Shown in pieces: positions 8,560 to 16,628 of a DNA stretch of 64,000 bases (position 1 is its first letter; each line of letters begins with the position of its first letter). The notes under the pieces were generated by a model. It did not search any database, was not told where the DNA came from, and saw nothing but the letters and a program-made list of their open reading frames with translations. The position numbers and the translations under genes were made by a program. Where the stretch lies: the NCBI RefSeq assembly GCF_020782875.1, contig NZ_JAJGBN010000002.1:744001-808000 (forward strand). The letters run 5' to 3'. This DNA comes from Allomuricauda sp. M10. GTDB taxonomy: Bacteria > Bacteroidota > Bacteroidia > Flavobacteriales > Flavobacteriaceae.

Positions 8560-9720
8560 TTACATAAGATTGGGCAACGTTAGAGTGGTTTTCCTGTATT
8601 CTTTAGTGCCGTTTGTTACCGTAAGGTTTTGGTTTTGAATAGCATACCCTTTTACGGTATTCAGCAGCTCTATTTGATCCTGCCATTTTAGGATACTGTT
8701 CCTGTATTCAGGTTGGTTGGCCACGTCGGAATCCAGTTCCCGGTATTCCACATCCACAATGACCTCTTTTGCTGAAGCTTTAAAAACAATATTGAAATGT
8801 TGTCCCTTGTGATGGTTGAACATGGAATGTTCAATAATGTTCTCAAACAGCGTATGGATTATGAAAGCCGGAATAATGGCCTCCTCCAATTTATCCGAGT
8901 TTTTTTCCAAGGTGATGGTATATTCAAACGAATCATCATATCGCAATTTTTGAAGTTTCAAATACCAATGCAGCATGTCAATCTCATTGTATAGTGATAC
9001 CGTATCCTTGTCCAATTGTTTCAAATAGAACCGCATCAACCTGCTGAAGGTAGACAGATATTCCAAGGCTGGGATCTTTTTCTCCGAAGTCACAAAATAC
9101 TGGATAGCGTTCAATGAATTGAAGACAAAGTGTGGATTCAACTGTGAGTTGAGGGCACGAAGTTTCAGTTCCAGCATCTCTTCCCTAATTTTTAAGATCT
9201 TGTCCTTTTTTTCTGCCAATTCGTTATTGGCCCTCACACTTTTGATCTTGATAGCGCAAATGGAAGCCACTGCGGTAAGCATTTTGAGGTGATGCGGGCT
9301 AAAAAAGCCCACTTCGGGATGCTCACAATCGATTACCCCGTACACAATGTTTTCATGGGCAATGGGCACACAGATTTCTGATAGCCGGTTATCGTCATCC
9401 ATAATGTACCTTGGATCTTCGGCAGTATTGTTGATGATTTCTGCAACACCTGTTTGCGCCACTGCTCCGGTGATGCCTTGCCCAAGAGCGATTTCCAAGT
9501 GGTTGAAAAGAGTTTTGTCCTTTGGGCTTTTTGGTCCATAGGCCGCTTTTTGAACCAAAATATTCGTATCCTGATCCAAGATATAAATCACACAGTCCAC
9601 GAACCCAAGTTTTGCAATGCAGTTCTTGGCGAGGTCCCAGAGAATGTCGTCTTCATTTTCCTTACCTAACAAGGATTTGGAAAAGTAGATGAGAATATCT
9701 TCAAACGGTTCACTGATCAA
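8560..9720 (-). CDS. GAF-LytS-type sensor kinase with degenerate ATPase domain
   Basis: 386 residues, soluble. A GAF domain (about 8-160, with LGQGITGAVAQTG and ICVPIAHENIVYGVIDCEHP) is joined by a coiled coil (165-190) to a PF06580-type kinase region whose phospho-acceptor box LNSQLNPHFVFNSLNAI has His197. A weak N-box is present (LFENIIEHSM), but the ATP-lid D-x-G-x-G motif is absent: the aligned stretch reads VIVDVEYRELD. It may therefore sense a ligand without transferring phosphate, or act by dimerising with another kinase. No response regulator lies next to it; the nearest LytTR gene is 21 kb away. Ligand unknown. Confidence 0.8.
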   Translation of the reverse strand: MISEPFEDILIYFSKSLLGKENEDDILWDLAKNCIAKLGFVDCVIYILDQDTNILVQKAAYGPKSPKDKTLFNHLEIALGQGITGAVAQTGVAEIINNTAEDPRYIMDDDNRLSEICVPIAHENIVYGVIDCEHPEVGFFSPHHLKMLTAVASICAIKIKSVRANNELAEKKDKILKIREEMLELKLRALNSQLNPHFVFNSLNAIQYFVTSEKKIPALEYLSTFSRLMRFYLKQLDKDTVSLYNEIDMLHWYLKLQKLRYDDSFEYTITLEKNSDKLEEAIIPAFIIHTLFENIIEHSMFNHHKGQHFNIVFKASAKEVIVDVEYRELDSDVANQPEYRNSILKWQDQIELLNTVKGYAIQNQNLTVTNGTKEYRKTTLTLPNLM

Positions 9721-9780
9721 AATGAATGAGGTTAGTATTCAGAAGAAAAGTAATAAAAATTTAATTATGAAGGCATTGCA

Positions 9781-9808
9781 AAAAAAGTGCCCCGTTCTGG
9801 CGGGGCAC
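9781..9808 (-). terminator. Intrinsic terminator for the beta-barrel/sigma operon
   Basis: GTGCCCCG (9787-9794) pairs with CGGGGCAC (9801-9808) across a six-base loop. Read on the minus strand the stem is followed by a T run (the A run at 9781-9786). It lies 50-76 bases beyond the stop of the minus-strand barrel gene. Confidence 0.85.
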
Positions 9809-9856
9809 TCAAGTGATTGTCTAAAGGGACAATCTTCCTAACCAACATTTTGTTTC

Positions 9857-11341
9857 CTAAAACTTAAAGCTGATACCACTGTAAACGCCAATGGTATAGG
9901 GGCGGAAGTCCCCTGCCGTTTTGGAAAAGGTGTTCAATTGATATTTAAATACCGGTTCTATGCTCAACTGGAACTTGGGAGCAAAATTGTAGTTGAGTCC
10001 CATACCCACGTTTGCACTGAAATTTGTGGAGTTCACATTATTGGCCTCACCGACTTCGGTAATGAGCTCATCGGATTCCAACAACACGGAATTGTCGATC
10101 AAAAACAGGGAACTTACCCCGCCGATCAAATCCACCCCGAACTTTTTGTCCACCAGGGCATAGTTCAATTCCAAGGGGACTTCAATATAGCCCAATTGTT
10201 GTACCATTTTGCCATCCAGGGTCGGGGCTTCGCTCAGGGCAACTTCCTTGGAGGTCACATCTGCAGCGGCACTTTTTTTGCTTAGGACCACTACATTTTC
10301 GGAATTTTGGCTGTAATCGATATTGCCCAATTTTTCGTTGGATGCGGTTCTTAATGTTGAAGAAAAAACCACATCATTGGTATCATAACCATAGTTTACT
10401 TTGTGGATACCCGAACGTATTTTCAGTTTTTTGCCAATTTCATATCCAACGGTAAGTCCGTAGCTTAAGTTGAGATTACCGGATTTGGAATTGGAAGCGA
10501 AATCGGAATCGATCGGGGATCCGTTACCGGAAGCACTAAAATATACCGGGGCCACGGAAGGCCCAACTGACCACTTGTCCGAGGTATTTTGTACTACAAT
10601 TTCCTCTTCCTCCTGCTGTTCCTTGATCGCATCAAAAATGGATTTCTTTTCAGATTCTACCTCTTTCTCTTCGTTTAAGGCGACAGCCTCTTCTTCTTTG
10701 TTGGACCGACCTAAATCTTGACCGCTTTCTTTTTTGGGAAGGTTATCCGCAATGGCCTCTTTGTTTTGACCCAAATTTTCAGAAAGTTCCTTTTCTTTTT
10801 GATTCGTAACTACTTCACCTTCTTTTTTAGAATTTCCATCAATGTTACTGGCAACAGCATTCTTTTCGTTGAAAGATGTTGTTTTTGAACCCGTTTTGGC
10901 GTCGTAACCATTCTGATTTTTGCCCGAATCTGCCACTTGTTCTTCAGGGTTGATTGCCTTTTCGGAACCCATGGATTCTTTTTCGGATTCCATTTCCGTC
11001 GAAGTGCCCGCTACCTGTTCGGTTTTTTGGCTACCGGATGGATTTTGGAAATCCTTGGCGTCGATACCCGAAGGGTTCTGCTGCGTAGGTTCAGTAGTAG
11101 TTTCGGTATCTGTAATGTTTTGATCTTGGATCGGTTCCTTATCGAACGGATCGATCAAGAAGAGCAAAAGGGCCGCTGCCGCGGCAACGCCACCAAGGCG
11201 CCACCAAATAGGAATGACCCGTTTCTTCTGTTTCTTTTTGTCCAATGACGACGCTATGGATTTCCAGACTTTTTCATCTGGTACTTCCTGAAAATCCTGG
11301 AAGGTGTCCTTGAACAATTGCTCTAAATTCTTTTTCCCCAT
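9857..11341 (-). CDS. Membrane-anchored protein with C-terminal beta-barrel, sigma-factor partner
   Basis: 494 residues in three parts. Residues 1-45 are a charged cytosolic-looking head (LFKDTFQDFQEVPDEKVWKS) resembling anti-sigma N termini. A single transmembrane helix follows (about 46-63, WWRLGGVAAAAALLLFLI). A very acidic Ser/Glu/Gln/Lys linker spans 64-255. The end (about 256-494) is a PorT/OmpA-type beta-barrel with alternating hydrophobic strands and a terminal phenylalanine (YTIGVYSGISFKF). It begins 11 bases after the ECF sigma gene and is surely co-transcribed, so a regulatory partner role is inferred. An inner-membrane helix fused to an outer-membrane barrel would span the periplasm if both insert. 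Confidence 0.75.
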   Translation of the reverse strand: MGKKNLEQLFKDTFQDFQEVPDEKVWKSIASSLDKKKQKKRVIPIWWRLGGVAAAAALLLFLIDPFDKEPIQDQNITDTETTTEPTQQNPSGIDAKDFQNPSGSQKTEQVAGTSTEMESEKESMGSEKAINPEEQVADSGKNQNGYDAKTGSKTTSFNEKNAVASNIDGNSKKEGEVVTNQKEKELSENLGQNKEAIADNLPKKESGQDLGRSNKEEEAVALNEEKEVESEKKSIFDAIKEQQEEEEIVVQNTSDKWSVGPSVAPVYFSASGNGSPIDSDFASNSKSGNLNLSYGLTVGYEIGKKLKIRSGIHKVNYGYDTNDVVFSSTLRTASNEKLGNIDYSQNSENVVVLSKKSAAADVTSKEVALSEAPTLDGKMVQQLGYIEVPLELNYALVDKKFGVDLIGGVSSLFLIDNSVLLESDELITEVGEANNVNSTNFSANVGMGLNYNFAPKFQLSIEPVFKYQLNTFSKTAGDFRPYTIGVYSGISFKF

Positions 11342-11352
11342 CGTGAGTCTAT

Positions 11353-11883
11353 TTAAGCAATGTTTACTTTGGTTTTTTCAATTTTCTCCCTCAATATGGT
11401 TTTGGCTCTCGCCAAATTCGATTTTGAGGTGCCTGTGGATGTCCCCAACATCTCACTGATCTCTTTATGGCTATAACCGTCCAGCACGTAAAGGCTGAAC
11501 GTAAGCCGGTACTTATGTGGCAAATCCTGTATATGTGCCAAAAGTGTGGATAGACTGATATCGGTCTGATCGGTATCCACTTCCACTTCTTCTTCAATAT
11601 TTTCAGAAATTACGTTGAGGTGTTGTTCCTTTCTGTATTTCTGAAGTACGGTATTAACGGTGATCCGTTTCATCCAACCTTCAAAGGAACCTTGGAAGCT
11701 GTACTGGTCAATTTTCTCAAAAATGGTCATAAAACTATCGTGCAGATGGTCTTCTGCCTCCGTTTTATTGCGCGAATACTTAAGGCACATACCGAAAAGA
11801 ATACCGGAGTATTTCCGGTATAGCTCGGCCTGCGCCTGTCGTTTGCCCTTTTTGCAATTATCTATCAGTTCTTCCAGATCCAA
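11353..11883 (-). CDS. ECF-type RNA polymerase sigma factor
   Basis: 176 residues. Region 2 includes AELYRKYSGILFGMCLKYSR then KTEAEDHLHDSFMTIFEKI and ends at the SFEGWMKRITVNTVLQKYRK helix. Region 4 is the HTH LPHKYRLTFSLYVLDGYSHK followed by EISEMLGTSTGTSKSNLARA. It directs RNA polymerase to an unknown alternative promoter set. It precedes the membrane-anchored barrel gene by 11 bases and follows a small lipoprotein gene by 28 bases, so the three may be one unit. Confidence 0.93.
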   Translation of the reverse strand: MDLEELIDNCKKGKRQAQAELYRKYSGILFGMCLKYSRNKTEAEDHLHDSFMTIFEKIDQYSFQGSFEGWMKRITVNTVLQKYRKEQHLNVISENIEEEVEVDTDQTDISLSTLLAHIQDLPHKYRLTFSLYVLDGYSHKEISEMLGTSTGTSKSNLARAKTILREKIEKTKVNIA

Positions 11884-11911
11884 ATGTTGGTCAATTTTGG
11901 ATTGTTGTTTT

Positions 11912-12352
11912 TTAGTTTGTGGGCTCCTCTTCGGTTACAGGAATGGTATATTCAACAAACGTGGCGTTCCCGTTTTCATCGTCACCCGTGTAAAATCTAA
12001 AATGATATTCTTCTGTATAAATCACACTGAACTTTAATGTGGCCACAACTTCCTCCACGGCTTCGGTACAAGCCCTGTTCTCATCTGTTAACACAGAACC
12101 GATGACTACAATATCACGGTCGGTTTCTGCTGTCTTGGTTACATCAAATCCTTCAAAGAAGGTACAACCATTCGGTCTAACATAGGTAACATCGATGTCG
12201 TAGGTTTTTCCAAAAACGAAGGCCTCGGGAACATCCGCTTCCACAACGTTTAGGGTAGTGAAGTAAAAATTGGGGGAATCATCATCCAGATCACATGAAC
12301 TGAACCATGAGCATGCCACAAACAACAATAAGGGCATTAACACTTTTTTCAT
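11912..12352 (-). CDS. Small lipoprotein of unknown function
   Basis: 146 residues with a signal sequence and lipobox FSSC (Cys20), followed by acidic DLDDD. The rest is beta-rich and contains two cysteines (in NGCTFFEG and ENRACTEA), which could form a disulfide; I do not recognise a family. It lies 28 bases upstream of the ECF sigma gene on the same strand, which raises the possibility that it belongs to the sigma factor's envelope circuit. That link is inference from position only. Confidence 0.7.
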   Translation of the reverse strand: MKKVLMPLLLFVACSWFSSCDLDDDSPNFYFTTLNVVEADVPEAFVFGKTYDIDVTYVRPNGCTFFEGFDVTKTAETDRDIVVIGSVLTDENRACTEAVEEVVATLKFSVIYTEEYHFRFYTGDDENGNATFVEYTIPVTEEEPTN

Positions 12353-12448
12353 ATTCTAATCCTTTTTATTCCCTAGATGTACAGTAGTGGCAAGGGTTGC
12401 GTAGGATTTTCAGAACCAAATGTCTATTCGCCCAAAAAATGAGTCGAT

Positions 12449-13456
12449 TTAAGCTTTTACCGCGGTAATGGCCTCTTTGATCTTGTTTTCCAACTCGTCG
12501 GAAAGTTCCGGATTGTCCAATAAAAGTGCTTTAACGGCATCTCTACCTTGACCCAATTTGGTATCTCCATAACTGAACCAAGAACCGCTTTTCTTCACAA
12601 TTTCGTAGGCAACTCCCAAATCCAGGATTTCCCCAATTTTGGAAATTCCTTCGCCATACATAATGTCGAATTCGGCAGTTTTGAACGGTGGGGCCACTTT
12701 GTTCTTTACCACTTTCACACGGGTCTTGTTCCCTTGCACCTCTCCGTCTGTATCCTTGATCTGGGTAGACCTTCTAATGTCCAAACGGACAGAGGCGTAG
12801 AATTTTAGGGCGTTACCACCAGTAGTGGTTTCTGGGTTACCGAACATTACACCAATTTTTTCACGTAATTGGTTGATAAAGATTACGGTACACTTGGTCT
12901 TGCTGATGGTAGAGGTCAACTTTCGCAACGCTTGTGACATCAACCTGGCGTGAAGACCCATTTTGGAATCTCCCATTTCACCCTCGATCTCACTTTTAGG
13001 AGTCAACGCCGCAACGGAATCGATGATTACAATATCGATTGCCCCAGAGCGGATCAGGTTATCGGCGATTTCCAAGGCCTGCTCCCCGTGATCGGGTTGC
13101 GATATGATCAGGTTATCAATGTCCACACCCAATTTTTGGGCGTAAAAACGATCAAAAGCATGTTCCGCATCAATAAAGGCAGCAATACCACCGGCTTTTT
13201 GTGCTTCGGCAATGGCGTGTAGGGTCAACGTGGTTTTACCAGAAGATTCCGGACCATAGATTTCAATGATCCTCCCCCTGGGATAACCGCCTACGCCTAA
13301 AGCGATATCCAATCCCAATGAGCCAGAAGAAATGACCTCAACATCCTCAACAACACTGTCGCCCATTTTCATGACGGCACCTTTGCCATAGGTCTTGTCC
13401 AACTTGTCCAGGGTTAGTTTAAGGGCTTTTAATTTTGCTTCTTTATCGTTGCTCAT
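12449..13456 (-). CDS. recA: Recombinase RecA
   Basis: 335 residues, close to the usual 340-350. Walker A is GPESSGKTT (68-76). Other signatures are the [20 protein letters not shown] loop 1 region, [28 protein letters not shown] and loop 2 [17 protein letters not shown]. It forms filaments on single-stranded DNA, promotes strand exchange and stimulates LexA-type self-cleavage. The C terminus is short and basic-acidic ([13 protein letters not shown]). It stands alone between a lipoprotein gene and the divergent trhO. Confidence 0.98.
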   Translation of the reverse strand: MSNDKEAKLKALKLTLDKLDKTYGKGAVMKMGDSVVEDVEVISSGSLGLDIALGVGGYPRGRIIEIYGPESSGKTTLTLHAIAEAQKAGGIAAFIDAEHAFDRFYAQKLGVDIDNLIISQPDHGEQALEIADNLIRSGAIDIVIIDSVAALTPKSEIEGEMGDSKMGLHARLMSQALRKLTSTISKTKCTVIFINQLREKIGVMFGNPETTTGGNALKFYASVRLDIRRSTQIKDTDGEVQGNKTRVKVVKNKVAPPFKTAEFDIMYGEGISKIGEILDLGVAYEIVKKSGSWFSYGDTKLGQGRDAVKALLLDNPELSDELENKIKEAITAVKA

Positions 13457-13581
13457 GGTTCAAATGATTAGGAAGGCTAAAATACCATTTCTTTCTACAT
13501 ACGACAAAAGGCACGCAACCTTTTTAATAACATCGTATCTAATGGGTACTAACTCATATTTATAGGGCTGTGTCAAGCTCA

Positions 13582-13589
13582 CAAATATA
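13582..13589 (-). promoter_or_regulatory. Candidate -7 box for recA
   Basis: Read on the minus strand this is TATATTTG, a match to the Bacteroidota -7 consensus TAnnTTTG, 126 bases before the recA ATG. No TTG was found at the expected -33 distance, so the call is tentative. It would give a leader of about 120 bases. No obvious SOS box was recognised between it and the gene. Confidence 0.35.
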
Positions 13590-13636
13590 GGGTGGGAAGA
13601 AAATTAGCTTTGAAAAAGACCTCAACAACGTAGGAG

Positions 13637-13664
13637 GGCCCCAATTTGGGGCCTTCTTATTTTC
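13637..13664 (+). terminator. Intrinsic terminator in the recA-trhO spacer without an upstream gene
   Basis: GGCCCC (13637-13642) and GGGGCC (13648-13653) flank the loop AATTT, followed on the plus strand by TTCTTATTTT. No plus-strand gene precedes it: recA is on the minus strand and starts at 13456. It could end a short plus-strand RNA arising in 13457-13636, or be part of recA's own leader region read the other way. Confidence 0.6.
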
Positions 13665-13681
13665 TCCCGATCCCGAATGCT

Positions 13682-13689
13682 TATCTTTG
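13682..13689 (+). promoter_or_regulatory. Candidate -7 box for trhO
   Basis: TATCTTTG matches the flavobacterial -7 consensus TAnnTTTG, 43 bases before the trhO ATG. A good TTG at -33 is missing. Position just after the terminator hairpin supports a fresh start of transcription for trhO. Confidence 0.45.
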
Positions 13690-13731
13690 TACCGGAAAAG
13701 ATCCATTCTTAAACTTAATTATTGATATAGC

Positions 13732-14763
13732 ATGCAACTGTACAATACCTTAAGTGCAAAAGAAAGGGAAAAACTTATAGAGGAAGCCGGTAAAGATCGG
13801 CTTACCATCTCTTTCTATCAATATGCACACATCGGCAATCCCAACATATTAAGGAACCACCTTTTCATCGCGTGGAACCAAATGGAAGTTCTTGGGCGTA
13901 TTTATGTCGCTTATGAGGGAATCAATGCCCAACTTTCAGTACCTGCCGAAAATTTTATAGCCTTCAAAAACCATTTGGACAGTATCAGCTTTTTGGAAAA
14001 TGTAAGGCTGAACATTGCCATTGAACAGGACAATAAATCCTTTTTGAAATTGAAGGTCAAAGTCCGCAAGAAAATTGTAGCCGATGGCCTTAACGATGCC
14101 ACTTTTGATGTGACCAACAAAGGGATCCATGTGGGGGCCGAAGAATTCAACAAGTTGATTGAAGACCCTGATACCGTTTTGGTGGATATGCGAAACCATT
14201 ATGAAAGCGAAATAGGCCATTTCAAAAATGCCATCACTCCAGATGTGGACACCTTTAGGGACTCCTTGGACATTATTGAAAGAGATCTTGCCGAACACAA
14301 AGAGGACAAAAAATTGGTGATGTACTGCACCGGGGGAATCCGTTGTGAAAAGGCCAGTGCCTATTACAAACACAAGGGATTTAAAAACGTTTACCAACTT
14401 GAAGGGGGCATCATTGAATACACCCGACAGGTGAGGGAACAACAATTGGAGAACAAGTTTTTGGGTAAAAACTTTGTATTTGATCACCGAAGGGGAGAAA
14501 GGATTTCGGAAGATGTCATTTCCCATTGCCACCAGTGTGGTAAACCTTGCGATACCCATGTGAACTGCGCCAATGAAGCCTGTCACCTGCTGTTTATTCA
14601 GTGTGAGGAATGTGCAAAGGCCATGGACCAATGTTGTTCCGTGGAGTGCCAAGAGATCCATGCGCTACCTGAAGAAGAACAGAAACAATTGCGCAAAGGC
14701 AAGGGAGCCAGCAACAAAATATTCAAAAAGGGACGTTCCCCCGTTTTGAAATACAAGAGATAG
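13732..14763 (+). CDS. trhO: tRNA uridine(34) hydroxylase, rhodanese type (TrhO/YceA)
   Basis: 343 residues. An N-terminal acylphosphatase-like region (about 20-125) is followed by a rhodanese domain (about 140-235) with the active loop CTGGIRCEK (first Cys at 199). A cysteine-rich C terminus (about 268-310: CHQCGKPC, CANEAC, CEEC, CCSVEC) looks zinc-binding. TrhO uses oxygen to make 5-hydroxyuridine at the wobble position of tRNA. The basic tail (KGRSPVLKYKR) suits RNA binding. The gene appears to be transcribed alone; a palindromic repeat separates it from ricT. Confidence 0.93.
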   Translation: MQLYNTLSAKEREKLIEEAGKDRLTISFYQYAHIGNPNILRNHLFIAWNQMEVLGRIYVAYEGINAQLSVPAENFIAFKNHLDSISFLENVRLNIAIEQDNKSFLKLKVKVRKKIVADGLNDATFDVTNKGIHVGAEEFNKLIEDPDTVLVDMRNHYESEIGHFKNAITPDVDTFRDSLDIIERDLAEHKEDKKLVMYCTGGIRCEKASAYYKHKGFKNVYQLEGGIIEYTRQVREQQLENKFLGKNFVFDHRRGERISEDVISHCHQCGKPCDTHVNCANEACHLLFIQCEECAKAMDQCCSVECQEIHALPEEEQKQLRKGKGASNKIFKKGRSPVLKYKR

Positions 14764-14869
14764 CATTTCACCACTGCTATAAATTATACTATATTTACCA
14801 TAAGAATTATTTATGAACCCTATTGAGGTTGTTCAAAAAGATAAGGACTTTGAAATGTAACATTGAACT

Positions 14870-14946
14870 GTCATCCTGAGCGGAGTCGAAGGATCTAACG
14901 AGATGTACATTTGGTTTTAGTTGTTCTCGACTGCGCTCGAACTGAC
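14870..14946. repeat. GTCA...TGAC palindromic repeat between trhO and ricT
   Basis: The left arm reads GTCATCCTGAGCGGAGTCGA and the right arm TCTCGACTGCGCTCGAACTGAC; they are imperfect inverted complements. The outer ends GTCA and TGAC match the array near 6 kb, but the arms belong to another subfamily. It lies 106 bases after trhO and could act as its 3' hairpin. Nothing else was recognised in 14764-14983. Confidence 0.85.
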
Positions 14947-14983
14947 AACAATCTTTTAAATAACTTCAATCAAGATACTATAT

Positions 14984-16147
14984 ATGGCGTGTAGCAGTTG
15001 TTCAACCGGGAAGGATGGACAACCGCGTGGGTGCAAGAACAATGGTACTTGCGGCACTGATGGTTGTAACAAGCTAACGGTCTTTGACTGGCTTTCCAAT
15101 ATGTCGTTGCCCAACGGTCAAACTCCTTTTGACTGTGTTGAGGTGCGTTTCAAAAACAGTAGAAAGGAATTTTACAGAAATTCCGAAAATCTCCCATTGA
15201 ACATTGGCGATGTGGTGGCCACCCAATCCAAGGCCGGTCACGATGTTGGGGTGGTTACCCTTACCGGGGAACTGGTCCGTGTTCAGATGAAACGAAAAAA
15301 GGTTTCGCCGGATGATAAGACTCTTCCCAAAATATACCGTAAGGCCACCCAACGGGATATCGATATTTGGCAAAAATGCCGGGATCGAGAGGAAGAGATC
15401 AAAAAACGCTCCCGTGAAATTGCCATTGCCCTTAAATTGGAAATGAAACTCAGTGATGTGGAATTTCAAGGGGATGCCTCCAAGGCAACCTTTTATTATA
15501 CCGCTGAGGACAGGGTCGATTTTAGACAATTGATTAAGGACATGGCCAAAGCGTTTGGCATCCGTATTGAAATGCGACAAATCGGTTACAGGCAAGAAGC
15601 CCAACGTTTGGGAGGAATTGGATCTTGTGGTCGTGAACTGTGCTGTTCCACTTGGCTTTCAGATTTTAGGTCGGTTAGCACCGCCTCAGCGAGGTATCAG
15701 CAATTGGCCCTTAACCCACAAAAATTGGCCGGGCAATGTGGCAAGCTCAAATGCTGCCTCAATTACGAGCTCGATATGTATATGGAAGCCTTACAGGATT
15801 TTCCACCGCAGGACAGCAAGATCATGACCAAAAAAGGATTGGCCTTCTGTCAAAAAGCGGATATTTTCAAGGAGACCCTTTGGTTTTCGTACAAAGATGA
15901 TCCCGCAACGTGGCATGCCCTTTCCAAGGAACAAGTGTTGGAAATTTTGGAACTCAACAAGAACAACGAGAAGATCGACAGCCTGGAAGATTACGCGGTG
16001 GACAATGTGAGTGAAGAAAAGACCACATTCGAAAATGTGGTAGGCCAAGATAGCTTGACCCGTTTTGACAAACCCAAGAACAAAAAGCGTAGGAACAATA
16101 AAAACCGAAGAAAGTCCAAACCTAAAGCATCATCCAATGCGAAATAG
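14984..16147 (+). CDS. ricT: PSP1 domain protein RicT
   Basis: 387 residues. The N terminus is cysteine-rich (MACSSCSTGK, GCKNNGTCGTDGC), a feature of Bacteroidota homologues. The PSP1 core follows with IEMRQIGYRQEAQRLGGIGS, CGRELCCSTW and the stretch AGQCGKLKCCLNYE, whose clustered cysteines fit an Fe-S site. The C-terminal tail after 355 is lysine- and asparagine-rich (KKRRNNKNRRKSKPK). In Bacillus RicT is part of a Fe-S complex (RicAFT) that affects RNase Y processing; the role here is inferred from homology. Its last 11 bases overlap gldH. Confidence 0.9.
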   Translation: MACSSCSTGKDGQPRGCKNNGTCGTDGCNKLTVFDWLSNMSLPNGQTPFDCVEVRFKNSRKEFYRNSENLPLNIGDVVATQSKAGHDVGVVTLTGELVRVQMKRKKVSPDDKTLPKIYRKATQRDIDIWQKCRDREEEIKKRSREIAIALKLEMKLSDVEFQGDASKATFYYTAEDRVDFRQLIKDMAKAFGIRIEMRQIGYRQEAQRLGGIGSCGRELCCSTWLSDFRSVSTASARYQQLALNPQKLAGQCGKLKCCLNYELDMYMEALQDFPPQDSKIMTKKGLAFCQKADIFKETLWFSYKDDPATWHALSKEQVLEILELNKNNEKIDSLEDYAVDNVSEEKTTFENVVGQDSLTRFDKPKNKKRRNNKNRRKSKPKASSNAK

Positions 16148-16625
16148 CTTATTGGTTTTACTCATTGCCATTGCTACATTGTCTTCTTGCAATGACCAAA
16201 TGGTCTATTCCGAGTATAAACCCATCAAAGATGGTAAATGGCAAATGGACGAACCGGTTCAATTTGAGTTTTCAGAAATCGATTCCACCACTTCGTATAA
16301 CCTATTTCTTGACATCAGAAATGATGATTCCTTTCCCTTCAGCAATTTATTCCTGATTGCGGAGTTAGAATATCCTAGTGGCAATGCCACCAAGGACACT
16401 TTGGAATATAAAATGGCCGAACCCACAGGCGAATGGTTGGGAAAGGGCATGGGAAGTGTAAAGGAAAACAAACTTTGGTTCAAGGAAAACATCGTTTTTC
16501 CCGAAACAGGCGTATATAAGGTTACCGTTTCGCATGCCATGAGAAAAAATGGCGTAGTAGAAGGACTGCATATTCTTGAAGGCGTAACGGATGTTGGTTT
16601 GGAAATTGAAAAAAGCACCCAATAA
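16137..16625 (+). CDS. gldH: Gliding motility lipoprotein GldH
   Basis: 162 residues when started at MRNSLLVLLIAIATLSSC (ATG 16137); a longer frame from 16065 lies inside ricT and lacks a signal peptide. Lipobox LSSC gives Cys18. The body reads MVYSEYKPIKDGKW, FSEIDSTTSYNLFLDIRNDD and GLHILEGVTDVGL, matching GldH, required for gliding in Flavobacterium johnsoniae and tied to the type IX secretion/gliding machine. It overlaps ricT by 11 bases and ends three bases before the PBP1A gene, a gene order common in Flavobacteriaceae. Confidence 0.93.
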   Translation: MRNSLLVLLIAIATLSSCNDQMVYSEYKPIKDGKWQMDEPVQFEFSEIDSTTSYNLFLDIRNDDSFPFSNLFLIAELEYPSGNATKDTLEYKMAEPTGEWLGKGMGSVKENKLWFKENIVFPETGVYKVTVSHAMRKNGVVEGLHILEGVTDVGLEIEKSTQ

Positions 16626-16628
16626 ACA

